Source of the DNA: Myxococcota bacterium
GTDB lineage: Bacteria > Myxococcota_A > Polyangia > HGW-17
Length of the DNA stretch: 46,557 nt
NCBI GenBank assembly: GCA_018821305.1
Contig: JAHJMN010000208.1
Span: forward strand, 1 to 46,557
Direction: 5' to 3'
This document shows positions 1 to 9,371 of this stretch, piece after piece; position 1 is the first letter of the stretch, and every line of letters begins with the position of its first letter. The position numbers were made by a program, and so were the translations under genes. The notes beneath the pieces were generated by a model that was not told the origin of the DNA, made no database searches, and saw only the letters and a list, made by a program, of their open reading frames with translations.

Positions 1-215
1 AATTGAATTAAAAATTAAGTTCTTTTTAATTATTAATTGATATTGAATGGTTAACCGCTGGTCCTGCCCCTGTTTACCTGACTTGCTGATTACCTGTTAA
101 AAAAATCAGGAACACAGGAAATCAGTAGCAGAAACAGGACAATCAGGGGCTCCATCCTGAAGATTTTCTTTACTATAGCTCACAATCGTATTGATTGGCT
201 ATTTGAATTAAACAA
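1..215 (+). repeat. Family A MITE-like repeat, copy A1 (cut by window start)
   Basis: This intergenic block matches the complete copy at 29470-29716: the same AT-rich lead-in, then a run of CCTG/CAGG words around a poly-A spacer that can fold into a long imperfect hairpin, then the CACAATCGTATT motif near the right end. The left terminus lies outside the window and the right terminal repeat is degraded. No coding potential was seen. Confidence 0.7.
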
Positions 216-240
216 GTGCTAACCGAGCAGAGTCTAGTTA

Positions 241-386
241 GTTACTGTCCTGAAATACCCAGAATCAAATTTTTCGCCCGATTTTTGCTCAGGACAGTAA
301 CCGCAAGGTGTTGAATTTATTACTAGTGGCCTGTTAGGGTTTTTAATAAAATCCTTCGCGAAGCGAATTTCAGGACACGAACTAGT
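241..386 (+). repeat. Family B palindromic intergenic repeat, copy B1
   Basis: A perfect 12-bp inverted repeat, GTTACTGTCCTG (241-252) and CAGGACAGTAAC (290-301), encloses a 37-nt loop. It is followed by a second palindromic module whose ends are ACTAGT (322-327 and 381-386), with GGATTTT/AAAATCC-like and TTCGC/GCGAA hairpins inside. A near-identical copy in the opposite orientation is at 14322-14538. The stop codon of the FecR-like gene (382-384, minus strand) lies inside the terminal ACTAGT, so the repeat forms the 3' end of that gene. Confidence 0.85.
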
Positions 387-1329
387 TGCACCGGAAGCGG
401 TTCCAGAGCATGTCTGCGGCGAGGTGATGGGTTCCGGAGGGGAAATTCGTTTTGTAGCGTTTGAGTATGGAGCAGGCGGAATCCCATTTTCTCAGATGTA
501 CCCCGTAAATAGAAGCCAGATCAATGTAGAGGCTCTGTCCAGCAGGAGATTTTCCGTACTTGGCAATTGCTTTACGTAAAAGCAGTGCGGATTCTTTGTG
601 AGCGCCTTTTGTACGAAGATCGGCCAGCCGTGCAGCAACCTGGGTCAGGGTGAGGTTAAAGGGCATTTCCGGCCATACTTCTGAGGGCTTAAGAACTTTT
701 GATATTTTCCCCTGAGAAACAGAAACACTGCCTTTTTTGAGCCAAACACGTGTCTCGCCGGTTTTATTTACGACGCGAAAAATTGTTCCGATTACCGTAA
801 CTTCCATATCCCCGGCAACTACTATAAGTTTGTTTGAAGTATTTCTTGGAGCAACGGTGAAGGTGACATCTCCGGAGATAAGGCGGATTTTGTTTCCGTC
901 CATCTTGAGTATTGATTTGCCGTCGGAAATTGCGTCGACTCCCACCGCAAGTTTTCCGGAGCCTGTAAGTTCGACTTCTGTATTATCTGAGGCTAAAAGA
1001 AACGGAGTCTGAGGCTGAATGTTATTTTTCTCAGGCTGGATGTCGTTTTTGTCCGATGCAATCACAACGGGGACTTCCTGAGCAAATGAGATATTTTCAA
1101 AGTTTTTAACTTCCCCGGATGGTTTTGACATAAACCAGAAGCCGGCGATAGCGATCAATATAATGATACCAAAGGAAGCAGCGAAGGCTGGATGTAGAAG
1201 CCAGGTTTTCTTTTTTCCTTCACATCTTTGACGCATCAGGGCGATCATAACTTTATCGTTTACGGGAGCCCTGGTTGAAATGTGCAGTTCTTTCGCTTTT
1301 TCAATGAGTTTACCGTTATCAGTTTTCAT
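382..1329 (-). CDS. FecR-like anti-sigma/sensor protein
   Basis: A 315-residue protein with a short cytoplasmic N-terminus (about 1-43), one transmembrane segment (about 45-67) and a periplasmic FecR-type domain (about 110-215). The domain includes the typical pattern of a repeated 'G-D-V-x-F' strand and a 'V-x-G-T-x-F-x-V' strand followed by 'V-W-L-x-K-G-S-V'. The remaining ~90 residues are helical and TPR-like. FecR proteins sit in the inner membrane and control a partner ECF sigma factor. The gene overlaps the upstream sigma gene by 11 bp, which supports translational coupling. The stop codon falls within a family B repeat. The signal sensed is unknown; no TonB receptor is nearby, so iron sensing should not be assumed. 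Confidence 0.8.
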   Translation of the reverse strand: MKTDNGKLIEKAKELHISTRAPVNDKVMIALMRQRCEGKKKTWLLHPAFAASFGIIILIAIAGFWFMSKPSGEVKNFENISFAQEVPVVIASDKNDIQPEKNNIQPQTPFLLASDNTEVELTGSGKLAVGVDAISDGKSILKMDGNKIRLISGDVTFTVAPRNTSNKLIVVAGDMEVTVIGTIFRVVNKTGETRVWLKKGSVSVSQGKISKVLKPSEVWPEMPFNLTLTQVAARLADLRTKGAHKESALLLRKAIAKYGKSPAGQSLYIDLASIYGVHLRKWDSACSILKRYKTNFPSGTHHLAADMLWNRFRCN

Positions 1330-1858
1330 CGAACCACTCTTTTCCCAGGGATTTGGCCATGATCTCGCGGGCAGATTTGAGGCGGCGACTAATTGTCCCT
1401 TTGTTTACGCCAAGAATGCTGGCTATTTCAGGAATATCAATATCTTCAAGGTAATACATGATAACCGATTCACGGTGCTTGTCGTCGAGTTTCCCAAGGG
1501 CATTATCAAGGCGGGAAAGGAGCTCATTTTTTTCTGCCGCATCAGAAGGAAGTGCAATGGGTTCTCCGGCGACGGTATCAATTACATCAGCATTGAAATA
1601 TTTAGTAAAAAGGGATAGCAGGCTTTTCTGCCTTTTGGAGTGATTGATGCACAAGTTGAATGTTGTACGGTATATGAACGCTTTATGGTTGTCTATTTCC
1701 GGTAGCGCAGACCACTTGTCAGCAAGTTTCAGAAAAACTTCCTGCATCCGATCCAGAGCCCATTCTGAATCTCCGTGGCTGAATCTCAGGCAAACGCGGT
1801 AAACCATGTCTTTATGTTCCATATAGAGTTTTTCAAGTTCAACGAAGGACGTTTCCAT
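1319..1858 (-). CDS. ECF-type RNA polymerase sigma factor
   Basis: A 179-residue sigma-70 family protein of group IV (ECF) size. Region 2 lies at about 15-85 and includes a 'D-R-M-Q-E-V-F' stretch like the region 2.2 core-binding helix. Region 4 lies at about 115-170, with a helix-turn-helix 'I-P-E-I-A-S-I-L-G-V-N-K-G-T-I-S-R-R-L'. It would direct RNA polymerase to a small regulon and is probably held or activated by the FecR-like membrane protein encoded directly downstream with an 11-bp overlap. The ATG at 1858 is the natural start. The target promoter sequence cannot be derived from this window. Confidence 0.88.
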   Translation of the reverse strand: METSFVELEKLYMEHKDMVYRVCLRFSHGDSEWALDRMQEVFLKLADKWSALPEIDNHKAFIYRTTFNLCINHSKRQKSLLSLFTKYFNADVIDTVAGEPIALPSDAAEKNELLSRLDNALGKLDDKHRESVIMYYLEDIDIPEIASILGVNKGTISRRLKSAREIMAKSLGKEWFDEN

Positions 1859-2090
1859 ACCCTTTCAACCCTCTGTGACAAAGAAGCATAGCCACGGTTG
1901 CCGCTTTTTACCGCGGAAACCCAACTTTTCTCACTTTTTAAGAAACTTTTCAATTTCAATCATTACAAAGGGGGATAAAAGGATCGAAAAATGACACAGA
2001 GCGAGCGTTGGGAAAAGAAACAGAAAAATAGTTTGTTAATCATCGGTGGATAGGATAAATTCTCTCGTCTGATATGGTCAAGGTGTTGAT

Positions 2091-3929
2091 ATGAATCTTA
2101 AAAATCTGAAATCTTATGGGCTTGCAGTAGTTTCCGGAGCATTATGGTTCTTAGCTTGTCCTCCTTATCCATTGTGGTGGGCTGCTTATTTTGCCATGGT
2201 TCCTCTGTTTTTCGCGCTTGAAGGTAGAAGTGGTAAAAGTGCCTTTTTTGTGGGTCTCACCGCAGGATTTGTGGCCATGATGGGAGGTTTCCCCTGGATT
2301 ACAGATCTTATCGTTCGCTTCGGATCTCTTCCATGGATAGTGGCTTTCCCCATTTGTGCTTTGTATAATTTGTATCAGGGTATTATTTTTGGAATTATCG
2401 CCGTTTTATTCACGTGGTTTCGAGACAACACTGATTTGCCGCCGATGGTTCACGCACCGATTTCGGTCATGGCTGTGGAATATGCATTTCCTCTGATTTT
2501 CCCCTGGTATTTTGCAATAACTCAGGCTTTTGTCCCCGGGGCGATTCAGGTAGCTGAATTTGGCGGGCCGATAATGGTGAGTGCCCTGCTTATTCTCTCA
2601 TCCAGTCTTATTTTCAGTGCTTATGAAATGTTTCGCGAAAAACGTTTCCGCAAAATCTGGCTGGCGTTTGCGTCAATTATGGTTGTTGCGCTATTGTGGT
2701 CACAGTGGAGACTCCATGACGTTGAAAAGACGGCGAAGAAGGCTCCTCACATTGGTGTGGCAATGATTCAGCCCATGATCGGAATCCACACAAAGGGTCA
2801 GCGGTATTTCGGAATGAAACAACTGGCAGTACACCAGAAGTTATCCGGTGAAGCTGAGAGCCTTGTGAAATCCGGTCAGTTTCCGAGGCTTGATCTCCTT
2901 GTATGGTCCGAAAGCAGTTATCCTTACCACATACACCGGAATGCGGACCGCGATTTTCTTGATTCTGCCAAATCCTACGATATGAGAAAAATCCGTCGTG
3001 GGTTTACTACACCACTTTTTATGGGAGCCGGTACAGCGGATATTTCTGATGGTGATCGGAAAGTTTACAACAGCGCCATCTTACTCGACCGAGAGGGTAA
3101 AATCAGATATCGCTATGATAAAAACTGGCTTTTAGTTTTCGGTGAATATATTCCATTTTATGATCAACTTACGTTTATGCACAGCTTTTTTAAAGCTCAT
3201 CGTATGTCAAATATGAGTCGAGGAACATCAGTAAACAATCTGACACTTCACGATGTTGAAGTTGACGGAAAGAAACTGGACGTGAATCTGGGTCCCATGA
3301 TTTGCTATGAAGACATTTTGCCCGAGTATTCAAACCGCCTGAAGAAACTGAAACCTAATGTTTTAGTTAATATAACAAACGATGCCTGGTTTGGTGCTAC
3401 TCAGGAACCCTGGCAGCATCTGGCTCTGGCTGTTTTCAGGAGTGTTGAAACCCGCCTTCCCCTTGTGAGAAACGTAAATATAGGTGTAAGCGCTTTTATT
3501 TCACCATCAGGCAGAATGGGTGTTTTTGTTCCCAGTGCAGATCCTCAGAATGATCCGGAGCCAACGCGTGGAATCAATGATTTTGCAGCAAAAATGCGCT
3601 CGACCACCGTGGAAAAAAAGTCTGAGGGCGTTTACAAACTAGCTTCCTGGCCCGGGGGATATATTGTTTACAGTCTGGTGCCTGTAATGTCTCACCGGTG
3701 GACATTTTTTACGACTTTCGGTAATATATTCAATATATTCGCTCTCTTAGCAGTTGTTGTAATAATCGTCAGAAAAAAACGACAGGGCATTGTTGAATTC
3801 CTGAAGGCTAAAATTCTTCGGCGTAAAAACCCGGAAACTGTAAGTAAAACGGTTTCCGACAAGTCTGTCCCGGGTAGAGCTAAGGGGGCACGCAGGGGGC
3901 CTTCCCGAGGCCGGGGGCCAAAGAAGTAA
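2091..3929 (+). CDS. lnt: Apolipoprotein N-acyltransferase
   Basis: Lnt adds the third acyl chain to the N-terminal Cys of lipoproteins in the inner membrane. The protein has 612 residues: a multi-spanning membrane part (about 1-205), then a nitrilase-like CN-hydrolase domain (about 220-480). The expected catalytic triad is visible as E274 (in WSESSYPY), K344 (in YDKNW) and C405 (in MICYED). After the catalytic domain comes a final transmembrane helix (about 545-560) and an unusual ~45-residue basic tail rich in Lys, Arg and Gly that makes it longer than the roughly 510-residue E. coli enzyme. The TAA stop overlaps the ATG of the next gene by one base. Several lipoproteins encoded in this window are candidate substrates. 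Confidence 0.93.
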   Translation: MNLKNLKSYGLAVVSGALWFLACPPYPLWWAAYFAMVPLFFALEGRSGKSAFFVGLTAGFVAMMGGFPWITDLIVRFGSLPWIVAFPICALYNLYQGIIFGIIAVLFTWFRDNTDLPPMVHAPISVMAVEYAFPLIFPWYFAITQAFVPGAIQVAEFGGPIMVSALLILSSSLIFSAYEMFREKRFRKIWLAFASIMVVALLWSQWRLHDVEKTAKKAPHIGVAMIQPMIGIHTKGQRYFGMKQLAVHQKLSGEAESLVKSGQFPRLDLLVWSESSYPYHIHRNADRDFLDSAKSYDMRKIRRGFTTPLFMGAGTADISDGDRKVYNSAILLDREGKIRYRYDKNWLLVFGEYIPFYDQLTFMHSFFKAHRMSNMSRGTSVNNLTLHDVEVDGKKLDVNLGPMICYEDILPEYSNRLKKLKPNVLVNITNDAWFGATQEPWQHLALAVFRSVETRLPLVRNVNIGVSAFISPSGRMGVFVPSADPQNDPEPTRGINDFAAKMRSTTVEKKSEGVYKLASWPGGYIVYSLVPVMSHRWTFFTTFGNIFNIFALLAVVVIIVRKKRQGIVEFLKAKILRRKNPETVSKTVSDKSVPGRAKGARRGPSRGRGPKK

Positions 3930-5035
3930 TGAACAGGATTTATCTGGATAATGCGTCTACAACGAAATTACTGCCTTCTGCAGCTCTGATTCGAAATGAA
4001 ATTGCTCAAACATATGAAGGCAATGCCTCTGCTTCTCACTCTGAAGGTAAAAAATCACGTATTCTGATTGAGAATTTCAAAGAAAAAGTAAAAAAAATCA
4101 CTGGATTTTCCGAACATGATGTAATTTTTACCCCCGGCGCCACTTACGGAAATAATCTAGCCATTTCCATCGGATCTTCCCGGGGGAGAATTCTCACAGG
4201 GGACTTGGAACATGCATCAATATATCGTTTCCTTGAAATCCCGGGTGCTGTGTCGATTCCATCGGATAAAAACGGGCTTTATAACCCTGAATTAATTCGT
4301 GAAACCCTTCAAAAGGAACGATTCAGCCTTGTTTCTTTAATGCTTGCATCAAATGAACTTGGAACTCGTCAGAACATTGAAAAAATTGCTGAGATCATAG
4401 CGCTTTCCAGTCCGAAAACATTATTTCATGTAGATGCAGTTCAGGGTTTTTCCCCCGGGCAGTGGTTCAAATCCAGTGCTCACATCGACCTTGTGACTCT
4501 CAGTGCTCACAAGTTTCACGGTCCCCTCGGTTCAGGAATTCTTCTTGCCCGCTCAGGACTTGGGGATCTGGATTTTATCCGTGGCGGAGGGCAACAGAAA
4601 TTTTTAAGTGGAACCCTTCCCGTTGACAACATAGCTGCGACTGTTTCAGCTATGGAAGAAGTCTGGAAACTTAGAAATACTGAGTTTGAAAAGAGATGTG
4701 CTGAATTTACGTCGATTCTGGAATCGGAAACGAAAGATCTTCTTGTGACATGTGCTACCTCCCCCCGGATTCCATGGATTGTAAATGTTTCCTTGCCCGG
4801 TCTTCGTGGCGAAATCATCGTTCGTGCTCTGGATACCATGGGAATTATTGCTTCCTGGTCAAGTGCCTGTTCTTCTGGGAAAGGTGGGCTTTCAAGGAGT
4901 CTTAAATCCATCGGAGCAGACCCGTCCCGAGGATATATTCGACTGGCTTACTCTGTTTTCACAACGGAGGCAGAAGTCAGTGAGACCGCACGCACTCTGA
5001 GTGAAATAGTGAAAAACTACAGCGTTGTCCTGTAG
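3929..5035 (+). CDS. Cysteine desulfurase (NifS/IscS-like, PLP-dependent)
   Basis: A 368-residue class V aminotransferase-fold enzyme that takes sulfur from cysteine to form a persulfide for Fe-S cluster or thiolated-tRNA biosynthesis. The N-terminal YLDNAST motif, H95, D169, the PLP lysine K195 (in SAHKFHGP) and the persulfide-forming C314 in a short 'S-S-A-C-S-S-G' loop are all present, the layout of a group I NifS/IscS enzyme. It overlaps lnt by one base and is probably translationally coupled. No IscU, IscR or ThiI partner is adjacent, so the sulfur acceptor cannot be inferred. Confidence 0.9.
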   Translation: MNRIYLDNASTTKLLPSAALIRNEIAQTYEGNASASHSEGKKSRILIENFKEKVKKITGFSEHDVIFTPGATYGNNLAISIGSSRGRILTGDLEHASIYRFLEIPGAVSIPSDKNGLYNPELIRETLQKERFSLVSLMLASNELGTRQNIEKIAEIIALSSPKTLFHVDAVQGFSPGQWFKSSAHIDLVTLSAHKFHGPLGSGILLARSGLGDLDFIRGGGQQKFLSGTLPVDNIAATVSAMEEVWKLRNTEFEKRCAEFTSILESETKDLLVTCATSPRIPWIVNVSLPGLRGEIIVRALDTMGIIASWSSACSSGKGGLSRSLKSIGADPSRGYIRLAYSVFTTEAEVSETARTLSEIVKNYSVVL

Positions 5036-5052
5036 TTGGAATTACGCCCTCA

Positions 5053-5081
5053 TTGACGAAATCCTTATAATTTACTATATT
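5053..5081 (+). promoter_or_regulatory. Putative sigma-70 promoter of the MoxR/vWA operon
   Basis: TTGACG (5053-5058), a 17-bp spacer and TATATT (5076-5081), five of six matches at each element. It is the best-scoring promoter by eye between the desulfurase stop and the 5274 start and would give a leader of about 185 nt. Confidence 0.5.
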
Positions 5082-5273
5082 ATTGACTATTAATTTCCTG
5101 AATGTAAAAAATTTGGGAATGAATCAGCCTCCTGGGGCGTATATTTCTTTTCGGATTTTCACGTTTTCGAATGCCGGGACTACACAGATAGAGAATTAAG
5201 CGGCTTCGAATCAATTTTTCTGGAAAGCTGAACCTTAAATCATTTATTGAAATAATAACCGGGAGTGTGTAAG

Positions 5274-7313
5274 ATGGCTGACATGAACGATCATAAAAAT
5301 ATCCGGGATCTCAATTCAGTGCTTGGAAAAACGGGGATGCGCCTCAGGATCTCCCGAGTCTGCCGTTACGCTTTACCCGTATGGGCTGTTTTGATCACAA
5401 TCCTTCTGGTCGTCAGGTTTTTTGATATCCGGGAGTATATGGAGCACAGCCTTTTTGTTACTCTCAACTGGTTTGCTCTGATTTCTGGTGTGCTGCTTGC
5501 AATTGGGGCACTGATGCCATCTTTTTCCCGTCGTCATCTTGCAAGTATAGTAGACGAGGCGGCAGGGGGGAACACTGTAATCCCCGCTGCGATTGCTTTT
5601 CAGGAAGATGGTGAGAAATCTCCATTTGCGGAACTTGCCATGGAGCAGGCTCAACAACAATTGAATGAGAGCAATATTCCTTCCGCCGGTCGTATTGTAA
5701 TTCCACGAGAAGCTGCTTATATTCCATTTCTAGCGCTGGCTTTAATTTTTCTTCCGGCTTTCGTTTCAAAGCCTGCATATGATTTCAAAATTTTCGATTT
5801 TATTGATACGGATGACCACCTTGTTGTCATCAAAGCTGATTTTAATACTGCAGACCCGCAATTTGCTGTTTTGAAAGATGAACTTAAAGATCTTCTTCGA
5901 AAAGCGTCTCTGATGGGGGATAAGCGCACAAAGCAACTACTGAATGATTTGCAGAAAATTGTTTCTGACGTAGAAAAAGGTGTTTTGTCACCGGTTAAGG
6001 CGGCTCAGAAAGTAGAACAGATTCGCAAAGATCTGGAAGATAATTCTAAAGATTCTCTTCTTGATGAAAAAGATATTGCCTTTGAAGAAGTTGCTAAAAA
6101 CATGAGAAAAGAAAAGGATCTTAAAGATCTTGCTGAAGCACTTCTTAAAAAAGATCCTATGGAAATCAAGAAGGAACTTAACGAGCTTGATAAAAAAATG
6201 TCCAAAATGACAGAAGCTCAAAAGAAGAAACTGGAAGAAAAAATGGATAAAGCAGCAAAGGATGCTGCAGATAAACTAAAGAAAGATGCGGATAATTTGG
6301 CAAAGCAGTCTCAAGCTGAGTCAAAAAAAGGTAATAAAAGTAAGGCAGATTCCCTGAATAAGAAAAGCAAAAAATTGGCAAAAGCTTCTGACCTCGCTAA
6401 GAATATGACGAAAGATATTGAAAAGAAGAAAGAATATATCCGCTCGCGCATGGAGCAGGCCCAAAAGCGTAATGATAAAAAAGAGCTGGAAGCCTTAAAG
6501 AAGGAAATGGAAAAGCTTCAGAAACAAAGCCAGCAGGGGAAACAAGGCCAGCAGGGGAAACAGGGCCAGCAGGGGAAACAAGGCCAGCAGGGGAAACAAG
6601 GCCAGCAGGGGAAACAAGGCCAGCAGGGGAAACAGGGCCAGCAGGGGAAACAAGGCCAGCAGGGGAAACAGGGCCAGCAGAGTAAATCAGGCAACATGAA
6701 AAACTCCATGGATCGCTATGCACGGAGCAGAAGCGAAAAAAATACATCAAATCAGGGCAAAATGACTGCAGAGGAAATCAAAGAAGCCATGAAACGACTG
6801 AGAAATCAGGGCGCTTCGAAGGATTCCGGGGGAATCAAAGACTTTTTTGATCGTGCAAAAGGATCCAAGGGTGGTGGGTCAAAGATGGGCCAGGGCAAAC
6901 CCGGCAACGGTAAAAATCCTGGGTATAAAATGGGGAAAGGTCAGGGACAGGGCAAAGGGCAAGGGCAGGGAAAAGGTCAGGGGAAGGGTAAAGGCCAGGG
7001 TAAAGGTGGTGGAAAAGGTCAGGGTTGGGGCACGGCTAATGGCGGCAAGTTAATGGGAAAAGAGACCCGTCTGGAGAAAACTGTTAAAGATAAGCAGCTT
7101 ACAAGTAAAAGACACGGTGATGGGCCTTCTCGTTTTGACGTAATTCTCGGAGCTTCTGAAAAGGGATTTTCAAAACATAATTATACAAAGGTATATGTTA
7201 AATATAAAGAAGCAGCAAAAGAACTGCTTAAAGATGAAAAAATCCCACCGACATATAAGCATCTTATCAAGGTATATTACAGACTTATAAGGCCTCGTGA
7301 CGGTGGAAATTAA
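5274..7313 (+). CDS. DUF4175-like membrane protein with coiled coil and Gly/Gln/Lys repeats
   Basis: A 679-residue protein. The ATG at 5274 is chosen over an in-frame GTG at 5265 because a GGGAG ribosome site (5261-5265) sits at good distance. Two or three membrane helices lie at about 30-50, 60-80 and 145-165. A long Lys/Glu-rich coiled coil follows (about 215-415), then 8-9 tandem copies of a six-residue GQQGKQ unit, then a Gly/Lys/Gln-rich stretch, and a folded C-terminal ~80 residues. The N-terminal membrane part resembles DUF4175-type proteins, which occur beside MoxR/vWA genes. The function is unknown; its place as first gene suggests a structural partner of the MoxR-vWA machinery. The low-complexity DNA may slip. 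Confidence 0.75.
   Translation: MADMNDHKNIRDLNSVLGKTGMRLRISRVCRYALPVWAVLITILLVVRFFDIREYMEHSLFVTLNWFALISGVLLAIGALMPSFSRRHLASIVDEAAGGNTVIPAAIAFQEDGEKSPFAELAMEQAQQQLNESNIPSAGRIVIPREAAYIPFLALALIFLPAFVSKPAYDFKIFDFIDTDDHLVVIKADFNTADPQFAVLKDELKDLLRKASLMGDKRTKQLLNDLQKIVSDVEKGVLSPVKAAQKVEQIRKDLEDNSKDSLLDEKDIAFEEVAKNMRKEKDLKDLAEALLKKDPMEIKKELNELDKKMSKMTEAQKKKLEEKMDKAAKDAADKLKKDADNLAKQSQAESKKGNKSKADSLNKKSKKLAKASDLAKNMTKDIEKKKEYIRSRMEQAQKRNDKKELEALKKEMEKLQKQSQQGKQGQQGKQGQQGKQGQQGKQGQQGKQGQQGKQGQQGKQGQQGKQGQQSKSGNMKNSMDRYARSRSEKNTSNQGKMTAEEIKEAMKRLRNQGASKDSGGIKDFFDRAKGSKGGGSKMGQGKPGNGKNPGYKMGKGQGQGKGQGQGKGQGKGKGQGKGGGKGQGWGTANGGKLMGKETRLEKTVKDKQLTSKRHGDGPSRFDVILGASEKGFSKHNYTKVYVKYKEAAKELLKDEKIPPTYKHLIKVYYRLIRPRDGGN
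6529..6690 (+). repeat. 18-bp coding minisatellite (GQQGKQ units)
   Basis: Eight to nine almost perfect tandem copies of an 18-bp unit (core CAGCAGGGGAAACA) lie in frame inside the DUF4175-like gene. Units differ only by A/G at one silent position. Copy number should be prone to change by replication slippage, always in steps of six residues, so the frame is kept. Confidence 0.9.
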
Positions 7314-7442
7314 TGACAATCTATATATTGAATTAGGTATATGGAATTTATTGAAATTTGAAACTAAATTGAGGTGTCCTGACCGCATTCGGAACAGGAT
7401 TGCAAAGCCAAAATCAAGACACCGAAAATCAGGAGATAGCAT

Positions 7443-8435
7443 ATGTCAGATAAAGAAACAGTACAGAAGGATGTGGAACACTTTGGTAAGTCATTAAATA
7501 GACTTAAAGATGAAATACAAAAGTTCATTGTTGGGCAGGATGAGGTGGTTTCAGGTACCATTACCTGTCTCCTCAGTGCAGGTCATGTTCTTCTGGAAGG
7601 TGTACCCGGTCTTGGAAAAACAATGCTTGTAACAACTCTGGCGAAAGCTCTGGAACTTCCTTTTTCAAGAATCCAGTTTACGCCGGATTTGATGCCTGCG
7701 GATATTTTGGGTACAAATGTTATTATTGAGGAAAATGGTGTCAAACAGTTCAAATTCCAGCGAGGACCCGTTTTTACAAATATACTTCTCGCAGATGAAA
7801 TCAACCGTGCAACACCAAAGACTCAGAGCGCACTTTTAGAAGCCATGCAGGAAAAAATTGTTACTGTAGGCAACACTACCTATGAACTTCCAAAACCGTT
7901 CATGGTTTTAGCGACTCAAAACCCTCTCGAAATGGAAGGTACATATCCCCTTCCCGAAGCCCAGGTTGACCGATTCATGTTCAAACTCATCGTGCCGTTC
8001 CCAACTAAGGATGAGCTGCATAAAATCATGGAAAGAACCACCGGTGCTAAAGACATTAATATTACTCCGGTTATTAATGGTGAGACAATTATGGCAATGA
8101 GGAATCTTGTGCGTTCGATGCCTGTTCCTTCAAACGTTCAGGATTATGCATTGAAGATTCTCAGCGCTACTCATCCAGAAGGAGTTGATACTCCTAAAGA
8201 AGTCAAAAGATATGTCCGTTTCGGAGGTTCGCCACGAGCAGCCCAGGCTATTTTGCTCGCAGGAAGGGTAAGGGCCCTTTCTGAAGGTCGCTATGCACTC
8301 AGTTTTGATGACATTAAAAAGGTAGCCAAACCTGCACTCAGGCATCGTCTTATCCTTAACTTCGAAGCAGAAGCTGAAGGTATTAAACCTGACGATCTCC
8401 TGGATACCATTATTAAAAACATTAAAGCAGAGTAG
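7443..8435 (+). CDS. MoxR-family AAA+ ATPase
   Basis: A 330-residue AAA+ ATPase. Walker A is GVPGLGKT (residues 53-60), Walker B is 'L-L-A-D-E-I-N-R' (about 115-122), followed by the MoxR signature in which Thr-Gln-Ser-Ala-Leu-Leu-Glu-Ala-Met-Gln-Glu precedes sensor 1 (ATQNP). MoxR proteins act as chaperone-like ATPases together with vWA-domain partners. An AGGAG site lies just upstream of the ATG. It is followed after 6 bp by the DUF58 gene, the usual MoxR-DUF58-BatA-BatB order. Confidence 0.93.
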   Translation: MSDKETVQKDVEHFGKSLNRLKDEIQKFIVGQDEVVSGTITCLLSAGHVLLEGVPGLGKTMLVTTLAKALELPFSRIQFTPDLMPADILGTNVIIEENGVKQFKFQRGPVFTNILLADEINRATPKTQSALLEAMQEKIVTVGNTTYELPKPFMVLATQNPLEMEGTYPLPEAQVDRFMFKLIVPFPTKDELHKIMERTTGAKDINITPVINGETIMAMRNLVRSMPVPSNVQDYALKILSATHPEGVDTPKEVKRYVRFGGSPRAAQAILLAGRVRALSEGRYALSFDDIKKVAKPALRHRLILNFEAEAEGIKPDDLLDTIIKNIKAE

Positions 8436-8441
8436 TTATTC

Positions 8442-9371
8442 ATGGCAAAACCTAATGCCTACATAAAGGGCTCTATTGAACGAGCCCGCAAAGAAATTGA
8501 AGACTCCATGGGGGAAGATTTCCTCTCGGAACTTGAACGTCTTTTCCTTATTTCTCGTCAAGTTATGTCCGGAAAAATCCGTGCAGAGCGTAAAACGCGA
8601 AAAAGAGGGAGTGGAATTGAGTTTGCGGAGCATCGGGAATACGTTCCCGGTGATGATTTCAGAAGTATCGACTGGAATCTTTACGGCAGACTCGAAAAAT
8701 TATTTGTCCGCCTGTATGAAGAGGAAGAGGATTTACCTGTTTACACCATGTTTGATGTTTCCAACTCCATGGCTGAAGGTAATCCTGTTAAAATGACTCA
8801 TGCTTTCAGGCTTGCCAGTGCGTTAACATATGTTGTTTTAGCTCATCTGGATCGGGCCACAATGATTCCTTTCTCCGGTCCCATGGAACTTAACCCTCCC
8901 GGTCGCGGAAAAGGGCGAATGTTCAAGCTTTTCCACATTCTCAAGCAGACGGAACTTGGTGGCGTTACGGATCTGGCAGCGGCATCAAGGTCGTTTGTGT
9001 TCAGAAGGCCAAGGCGTGGTACTGTAATTCTGATTTCTGATTTTCTCACAACAGCGGGATATGAGGAAGCTATTAACCTCCTTCGCTATCACAAGTATAA
9101 AGTAATTGTAATCCAGACCATGTCTCCTCAGGAAATTAACCCGAAACTTGTGGGTGATCTTGAACTGTATGATGTGGAAACTGGTGAAATGAAGAGTGTT
9201 ACTGTCACGAGCGGGCTTTTGAAAGCATACAAACAGGAATTGGATTCATTCATAAACGGTATCAGGACTTTCTGTCAGGACAGATCCATTCCTTACTTCT
9301 TCACACCCAGTGACGAACCCCTTGAAGATATCATGCTCGGACTCTTCCGGAAGGGAGGGTTCCTCAAATGA
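8442..9371 (+). CDS. DUF58 domain protein (vWA-like)
   Basis: A 309-residue soluble protein with the DUF58 signature (about 45-90: 'G-x-E-F-x-E-H-R-E-Y-V-P-G-D-D-F-R-x-I-D-W') followed by a degenerate von Willebrand A fold with a MIDAS-like D-x-S-x-S (FDVSNSM). DUF58 proteins are near-constant partners of MoxR ATPases. Its stop overlaps the start of the next gene (ATGA at 9368-9371), so the two are probably translationally coupled. Confidence 0.9.
   Translation: MAKPNAYIKGSIERARKEIEDSMGEDFLSELERLFLISRQVMSGKIRAERKTRKRGSGIEFAEHREYVPGDDFRSIDWNLYGRLEKLFVRLYEEEEDLPVYTMFDVSNSMAEGNPVKMTHAFRLASALTYVVLAHLDRATMIPFSGPMELNPPGRGKGRMFKLFHILKQTELGGVTDLAAASRSFVFRRPRRGTVILISDFLTTAGYEEAINLLRYHKYKVIVIQTMSPQEINPKLVGDLELYDVETGEMKSVTVTSGLLKAYKQELDSFINGIRTFCQDRSIPYFFTPSDEPLEDIMLGLFRKGGFLK

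Noticed and set aside
241-386. Integron attC recombination sites for the family B palindromes
   Set aside because: The arms read GTTACTG...CAGTAAC, opposite to the RYYYAAC...GTTRRRY order of attC, there is no integrase, and adjacent genes face different ways with their own promoters.
6397-6750. Antisense frames rich in Cys-Trp-Pro or Ser-Pro-Ala-Gly repeats
   Set aside because: They are the complement of the 18-bp GQQGKQ coding repeat and have no ribosome sites or family match.
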